Source of the DNA: Odiellus spinosus
Lineage: Eukaryota; Arthropoda; Arachnida; Opiliones; Phalangiidae
Length of the DNA: 64,000 nucleotides
NCBI GenBank assembly: GCA_963920705.1
Contig: OY987229.1
Coordinates: 18,295,728-18,359,727, forward strand
Direction of reading: 5' to 3'
A program made the position numbers and the translations under genes. This document shows positions 57,797 through 64,000 of this stretch, piece after piece. How positions within the stretch are numbered: the stretch's first letter is position 1; the number at the start of each line of letters is the position of its first letter. Below the pieces are notes generated by a model. That model made no database searches and was not told the origin of the DNA. It was given only the letters and a program-made list of their open reading frames with translations.

Positions 57797-60094
57797 GGTA
57801 AGGAGAGAGTGAGTTTCTGTCATGATCGAGTGTCGTCATTAGATTCCGATTTCTTTTCCAACACGCCAATTTGTCATTTCCGCCTTTCTCTAGGGAAGTT
57901 AGCCACTTTTATCCCATCGTTTCCACACGCGTTTCGCGTGGGAGAGACTCTGCTGAGTAATTTCTTGATTACTAAGAATTAAGACCCCTTTTAGCTATCG
58001 CAAATTATAGTTATTTATGTTTAAATTCTTAATTACTATTAATTTCTGGTTGTATCAACTATATATACTTATGACCTTAAAGATTTATTTATAACAGGCT
58101 CCCACAAAAAACCCAATAGATAAATATTTGCCATACAAATAGAGCAAAATAGGGAAAAATTAAAAACAAAATTAGATGTTTATCATCACTTATCATTTAT
58201 CTTAGTTCGTGAACATCCTGGTGCCACATTTCAGAGTATTCGTCAAAATATTAACAATTATTTTCGTGCAAAGATAAATTTCTACAGGTTATATGGGAAG
58301 AACTTTTAGCATTTTGCCTCAAACCCAAAAGGGAAAAATTCAGACTTTCGAGGCTTTCCCTGGATTATTGAAAATATCTAGGGTATACATAGGGATCAAA
58401 TTGAGATTTTAGGGTGTTATAGGGACCTAGAAATAAAATAGGGAGTTTTTACGTATTTTGAGGACCTGTTGGTGGGGCCCTTAAACATCTATCCAATGGT
58501 TCTCCCCTTATTATTGCTCCGTGGATTAGGAATAAATTACTTTTTGTCTAAACTATGGAGATTCCACAATTGGGGTATCCTAGTTCCGTTTATCGTGAAT
58601 TAATTTTAATTTCCAACATATCTTTAATTAAGACGAATTTGAAGATTAATAAGCTATATCGTTAACCTTTAGGGTTGTCCCCTCAAAGACAGGAAAATAC
58701 GGCGCGAATGAAATGTCAAAACCGAATTGGAACGACACTCAAGAAACGATTATGCAAAGTGATGGGGGAAACCATTATTTTAACACTTAAAGCCCGGGGA
58801 GAGAGCCTTTTCAGAAAGGAAATCCATAATGTAGGCGGCTCAAAAGACAGCGCCATCTGTTCACTATATCCTCCTCAGCCCCTTCTATATCCCCTTGGTA
58901 TTAAACAACCAAACTTTAGTATATTCGCTGGCTTAGATGCAATAGATTAAATTGAGGGAGAAGGAGAAAGGCGTGATGACATCATCGCGTAACGATTTCA
59001 CTGGCTTTTAAACTTTATTGCTTCTTAGCCAATGGACGAACTCATTTGATCCTACGTTACACATTACTCCATTTCCATAAGTATGAACGTGTGTAATATT
59101 ATCATTGACACTTCAAAGATTCATTTCATACAAAGTATGATAAATCAATTAATTCTGAGGATGCGGTACTGAAAATGGCCCTTTTAAAATGCTCTTCCCT
59201 TTTGCACACAGAATAGCTTTGACTGCCCAATTTTATATGGTCAACGTCGTCTGTTAAGCTAGAAAAGAAGGCGCCTTTAAAGGGGATTTAAAAATCACAA
59301 ATAGTCCCTTTAAAGCCTAGGCCTTGGTTATTTATATTACCAAGTATCGGGGTAAGCTCTTGGTACGATTCGTATCGTGTTTTCCATTAAATTCTACTTA
59401 TCTACCCTAAATTGAGATGATTTGACCGTAGTCCCTCGAAGCAAATAAAAAGCCCTAATATTTAAAAATAGCCCTAATTGGTTGCTAAGATCAAAGAATA
59501 CAAAATACGCGTTAGAAAATCTATAAGTATGAAGGAAACACACTCTCCCCTATTAGCCTATTTGTGAATACAATATTAGCAACGTTTAATTCTTATCGGT
59601 ATAAATAAACTAATGACATTGTTTAGCGACTAAGCGAGGAATGAGGATTTTCAAACTCATATATGAAGGCAATTAAAATTTTGAAGGAGGTAGGAAAGAA
59701 AACCCAATTAAATCAGAACTTCAAAAGACATTAATAACCGAATTCACCGCTAATGATTACTTATAATCTTTTCTTTAAATAACTCAAGAGAAAACCATAA
59801 ATATTATTTCTTTTCAAGGGATACTTTAACGATCTAGCAGTGTGCTTTTCAATTTTATCATTGAACCTAGTTAACTCCCTTGAAATGTTTTTCAAAATTA
59901 GTTTTTTTCTAAGAAATATACTATTTTTAAAAGTTTCATCTTTATTTCGAAAATTAGAGATTAAAAATCCATGGGCGTTTTGATAACTCACTCGCTATGG
60001 AAAAGAATTTCGAGGTATTTAATATAGGTCATATATTTGACTAATCAACACGGAGTGATGTGTCAGTATAGATGAAACATTAAAAATTCGTGCC
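57797..60094. other. Intergenic, no gene seen
   Basis: AT-rich DNA with no recognisable gene. An open frame at 58675-58950 has no start-site or domain support. No repeat family seen elsewhere in the window is evident here. Confidence 0.5.
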
Positions 60095-60490
60095 TTAAAG
60101 GAAGAATGCAACCTAACAAAAAGTGGTTTAAGCGTTTAAATAGTCTTAATCCAACAGTAAAAAAATATACAAACAAATATTAAACTAGAAATAAATTTAA
60201 AAGTTATCATTAAAATAGGCTTAATTTGGATTCATGGAGATGTCCTGAACCAATGTCATTGATCATGGAGATCCTTCATTCCCCATAAAAGAGCCATCGA
60301 TCAATGTCATTGGTCGATAGTCCTTATACGGGGAGTTCAGGTGATCTCCATGAATCCAGCTAAGCCTATTTTCCGAGTAAGTTTTAAATTTATTTCTGGT
60401 TTAATATTTGTTTTAAATTCCTTACTGTTGGATTAGGCCTATTTAAACAATAGGTTTTTAGGTTGCATAACTTGCAATAACTCCCTTTAA
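60095..60490. mobile_element. Palindromic MITE, lineage B copy 2
   Basis: Starts TTAAAGGAAGAATGCAACCT and ends CTCCCTTTAA, with large inverted arms. The centre (TTGATCATGGAGATCCTTCA, then GAGCCATCGATCAATGTCAT) matches the copy at 14761-15160, not lineage A. Both TTAA ends are present. The right end carries a small insertion before CTCCCTTTAA. Confidence 0.8.
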
Positions 60491-63418
60491 AGGGCATATA
60501 AAGCTCTGGCCTGAAACGGAGGGTACAATTTGACATTCCTGCCGCTACGACTAATAAATGCTCTCTAAAACGTTGCGTGCGTTAGCAGACGATTTTTCGT
60601 TATGGTTTATACTCCCTTTAAAAAATATTTAGGAAAAATGTCAAAAAATTTGATAATTTCTATGGGCAAGGCTTAAAATAAAAACAAATACTAGGTGGAG
60701 CCTTTAAATATCTCTTTAAGTTACGAAGAAAATTTTAATAAGAAAAAAGAAAAAAAATTAAAATCACTGGGGCATGAGGTTTTAATGCACTTTTTTCAAG
60801 AACTATACGTATATGTACACCTCCTTTCTTTCGCGTCGGAACCAAAATGTGAAAGGTGAAATTTAAGGATCAAGAGTCTTTAGAATTAAAGCTTACGAAG
60901 AGATGGGTCTAATGATTCGGAAATATTATTTATTTTAAAATTTAATATTTCTCTTCCAGTTCTTAAAGGACGTGTCTCACAAAAAAAAATGAGTTTCTGC
61001 CTCGTAACAGATTCTAAGAGTGTTCAATTAAAGCTTTCAAACAAAACCAACTATGTCAAAATCGGCCAACTGAGCCATGATTTAGGTTTATATCTATGAT
61101 CGGATTATAACGCGAGCTTCTGACTTTTTACTAGTGGATTAGTCCTATTTAAAGGATAAGGAATCAATATAAAAACACTAGTTGTCTGTCTGCAATTCTC
61201 CTTTTAAGATTTTGGCAAAAAATAGCTCTTATTTCTTCTTTATTAACCCATATCCATTGCCAATTTAGATCTTTTTCGACATCTATCCCATTTATGATTC
61301 TCTTATTTATATTTATGGCTATATTCAAATTTCGCCGAGTCAGTTTGGTATCGTAATAAATTGCTCTACTTGAAATCTTACCCCCAAATTAAAAGTTCAA
61401 ACGATATTTTTTCCCGTAGATATATTGTTTTCGGAAAACAGTATCGTAACGTAAAACCAGCGTAAATTTTTTTTTTTCCTATCAAAAAATTTAAAATATA
61501 TCCGACAAACTTACGAGCCTCACTATAAATAAATGTTTTAAAGCCACTGTAAACATATTCGGGGTAACTTTGAGGTAAGAAGGGACCAAGTTTTCCGGTG
61601 ATATATCGTATTACACTCAAGAAACTGTTACTTCCGGTGTTTCGACAATGTTAGACAAGTTAATAAAGCAATTTTACAAGAAAGCCAACCAAAGGAAATA
61701 GGGAAACAATTATTACGAAAGATAACATGCACTTCCAAACCTGGGATAACTCTGCCAGTATATGCTTGATATTGATCCCTTAAATGTGGGTTTAAAATTT
61801 TACAGGAATGGAATAGGCACACCTATAGTGCGATCAAAAGTTAACGTTCGATTATTTGAGGCTGTCACGTAGTTTTCACGAGCTCGAAATAGAATTTGAC
61901 AAGCAATTTCGGAAATATCGTTAATAGGCCTTTACACAAAATATCTTGACCATGGTGATTAACTTTGGCTACTTAGTAGTTTTAATTTACTTATGCCATT
62001 ACCACGTGGAAGTCGAATGAACTCAAGCCCATCTATAGCGAAGGGTCAAGGGGAAAAGAACACCGGAAATCATGTAACCCGTAATTCTCCAACTAAGGGG
62101 ATGACACAGAGACGAGGGATAGAAGCCTCTGACGCCTCAAGTTCAGGATTGCTTTTCTCCTTATATTTTGTTAGAAACAGTTTGAAATTTCAGTACGTAC
62201 CATCATCACAAAGTAACCCTTTCTGATTCTTGCTATAGTCGCCTATCTTAAAAATTTAATTCCCATGGGTCTTTAACGGTAGATTACTCCTTCTTTTCAT
62301 TATACTTCATTTGCATTATATCAGATACTTTAATAATTAAAGTAGCTACTCTTGGTGGAAAGTGTTGATAACCCTCCCATTAAGTTTAAGAATGTGGCGA
62401 GGTTATCATTTATTTCCCCGAAGAAAATGAAGTATGGAGTTCTTGCATTGTTGAAAATTGTGTAAAAAAAAAAATAACTTTGATATAGAAATAATGTTTT
62501 TCACACCATGAGGGTGAAATGGAGATGATGGGCGGATAAAAGGGCCATACATTCAAGATTTTAACTGTTTTTGAGGGCAATAAAATCGTTTCCACTCTCT
62601 GGTTTCTTTATTTCCGGTACATTAACTAGGGGGCTTTTATTACCCTCGAAATAAAAGAAATTCCCAAGTTTTTCAGAGTTGAGAAAATGAAAAACAGCTT
62701 TGAAACTTATCAAAGCTTTCTTGAAAACTGTTTATTGACGAGCTCTGCACAGCTTAGAGTCATGCTAGAGACTATTTATAGCTAAACAAAGGTCAAATAT
62801 TGCTGGCCTAACGGGCTCATTTTTAACACTTTTATACAATTTCGCTAAGCCTTGCTCCCCATAGCTATGGGCAACGCTAGTTCGCCACTCCTTTTTGGAA
62901 ACTTAAAAAACAGTAACTTACATTCAATCTTATTGATCCGTCATATTTATCCTGACATCCTTGGTAAAGTTATCCATTACGTTATTAGTTTTTCGGACTT
63001 GATAATACTTTTATTTTATACGTTTGAAAACTTTGAATCGCGATTAAAAAAACCGTTGAACATAAGCGGGATAGAATCATAGAACTTGTCGCGGACTCGC
63101 GGTATTAAACCATCACTAGAGGATCAAATGATAGGAGGCGCTTTTTACGTATAAGCCCCGTCCCGGGACTGCGGTCAAGGCCGTCAAGCACAGCCACACA
63201 GAGTGCCTATGGTCAATTGGTCATTGGTCAAACATTGGATTCTTTTGTTCATTTTAATTTTATTCTAATTTTTAAACAAAGTATAGTTGCCATACAGTAT
63301 TTTTGGAGAATTTATAGGCCGAGTTTTAATCCGTTCTCTAACTTTTACCAGACTACAGTCGCGATTCACTTCTACAGTTTAGTTTTAGCCTTTTAGGTTT
63401 AGTTTTATCAGTTCTATT
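60491..63418. other. Intergenic upstream of maelstrom
   Basis: Contains another palindromic-MITE remnant (about 61129-61208: GTGGATTAGTCCTATTTAAA, GGATAAGGAATCAATATAAA, ending CTCCTTTTAA) and a repeat shared with 16054-16140 (61856-61970). The last 200 bp should include the maelstrom promoter and 5' UTR. I see no convincing TATA box, only TCAGTT, an initiator-like motif, 10 bp before the ATG. Confidence 0.5.
61856..61970 (+). repeat. Dispersed repeat, copy 2 of pair with 16054-16140
   Basis: GAGGCTGTCACGTAGTTTTC, ATAGAATTTGACAAGCAATT and TTGACCATGGT follow the order of the intronic copy. Diverged; ends undefined. Confidence 0.5.
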
Positions 63419-63564
63419 ATGGGGAAGAAAACACCTCAAAATGCATTTTTCTTTTATATGAAAGATCTTCAGAAAGAATACTCCAAGAATGGAAGAACGC
63501 CTTCCATGAAAGAAATGGCAGAAATCGCCAGTGAAAGCTTCAAGGCCTTACCCAGAGATAAAAA
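63419..63564 (+). CDS. mael: Maelstrom, exon 1 (HMG box, first part)
   Basis: Maelstrom acts in the germline piRNA pathway, in perinuclear nuage and the nucleus, where it is needed for Piwi-directed transposon silencing. Exon 1 encodes residues 1-48 and two bases of codon 49, opening MGKKTPQNAFFFYMKDLQKE. This is the N-terminal HMG-box start typical of the family: an aromatic cluster after a P-x-N-A motif, then a basic helix. The donor is AAAA|GTAAAA at 63565. Without splicing the frame hits TAA at 63566-63568, so splicing is required. The start is the only ATG giving a full HMG box. Identification rests on this box plus the MAEL-domain start in exon 2. Confidence 0.88.
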
Positions 63565-63710
63565 GTAAAAAGAGTATTTAATAAAATAATTAAACCTCCA
63601 ACATTTCATATTATTTAGTTTCGGTGAGGTTATTCTAAAATTTAATTTAGTAGGAAGTTTATTAACGCAACACCCTCTGTGTATTCATACCAAATCCAAA
63701 ATTTCCTTAG

Positions 63711-64000
63711 AAATTATTACGAAACAATGGCAAAAGAGGCAAAAACTGTTCGAAGAGAAACCCAAGAGGGTAGGTTTACTTCCGACAATGTACCAATTGC
63801 TCAGATAATGGCTGAAGAAGAAGAACAAGAGAGAGAAAAATCAAGGATGATATCCGAAGTGGAATCCTTTGTTTGTGACAATACATCAATTGAAGATACG
63901 CCGATCTATATCATAAGTTTCAACATCTTAGTGGCAACCAGGGAATGCAATTACTACCCTAATGAAGTTGGTCTCGTGAAATACACTTTACGCGATGGTA
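63711..64000 (+). CDS. mael: Maelstrom, exon 2 (end of HMG box, start of MAEL domain; runs off window)
   Basis: The acceptor is TTTCCTTAG|AAATT, giving a 146-bp intron. Residue 49 (AA|A, Lys) continues NYYETMAKEAK, completing the HMG box at about residue 65. A charged linker follows (IMAEEEEQEREKSR, about 81-94). From about residue 114 the stretch IYIISFNILVATRECNYYPN then EVGLVKYTLRDG matches the start of the MAEL domain, an RNase H-like fold; the family's N-x-F / P-x-E-(I/V)-G-x-V-K-Y pattern is visible. Residue 145 is the last complete codon. The ECHC metal-binding set cannot be checked because the window ends. Confidence 0.9.

Noticed and set aside
1-64000. CRISPR array or bacterial operon features
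   Set aside because: No spacer-repeat pattern; the satellite units are contiguous and the genes are intron-bearing.

Overview
The window is AT-rich, gene-poor DNA from an animal nuclear genome, most probably an insect or other arthropod. Genes are split by GT-AG introns, one of them about 32 kb long. A full-length BEL/Pao LTR retrotransposon has a primer-binding site matching insect-type tRNA-Phe. Foldback MITEs, satellites and minisatellites are abundant, and a Maelstrom (piRNA pathway) gene begins at the right edge. The species cannot be named from the sequence.

Layout. 1-6666: no gene seen; a 441-bp palindromic MITE flanked by TTAA (4120-4560) and degenerate T-rich repeats. 6667-45263 (+): one gene that I reconstructed from six coding exons, with every splice junction GT-AG and every phase compatible. 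It encodes a predicted 627-residue secreted, Gly- and Arg-rich protein with dibasic sites, one six-cysteine module held in a single exon, and an acidic, partly helical tail. I do not recognise the family. Its fourth intron (9573-41482) is full of mobile DNA, including the BEL/Pao element (22061-29786). That element has two 900-bp LTRs differing at one visible base, a 5-bp target duplication (CGGAT), an uninterrupted 1932-codon gag-pol ORF, a PBS and a polypurine tract, so it is a very recent insertion. Its gag region carries eight 27-bp repeats, each containing the perfect palindrome TGACGTCA.

45264-63418: no coding gene recognised. It holds an arginine/serine-coding 4x30-bp tandem repeat, a near-perfect pre-miRNA-like hairpin, a roughly 870-bp array of a 20-bp satellite with an emerging 60-bp higher-order period, a minisatellite of about 28 bp, a Tourist/Harbinger-like foldback element, and further MITE copies. 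63419-64000 (+): the first two coding exons of maelstrom (HMG box and the start of the MAEL domain), cut by the window edge.

Two themes stand out. First, several foldback families share this one locus: two lineages of the TTAA element, a small family built on a GCTGCCAA core, and single long-hairpin elements. Second, an apparently young, coding-intact retrotransposon sits about 34 kb from a gene of the piRNA silencing pathway. The two have no demonstrated functional link. All coding calls come from reading the sequence; no database search or transcript data was available.
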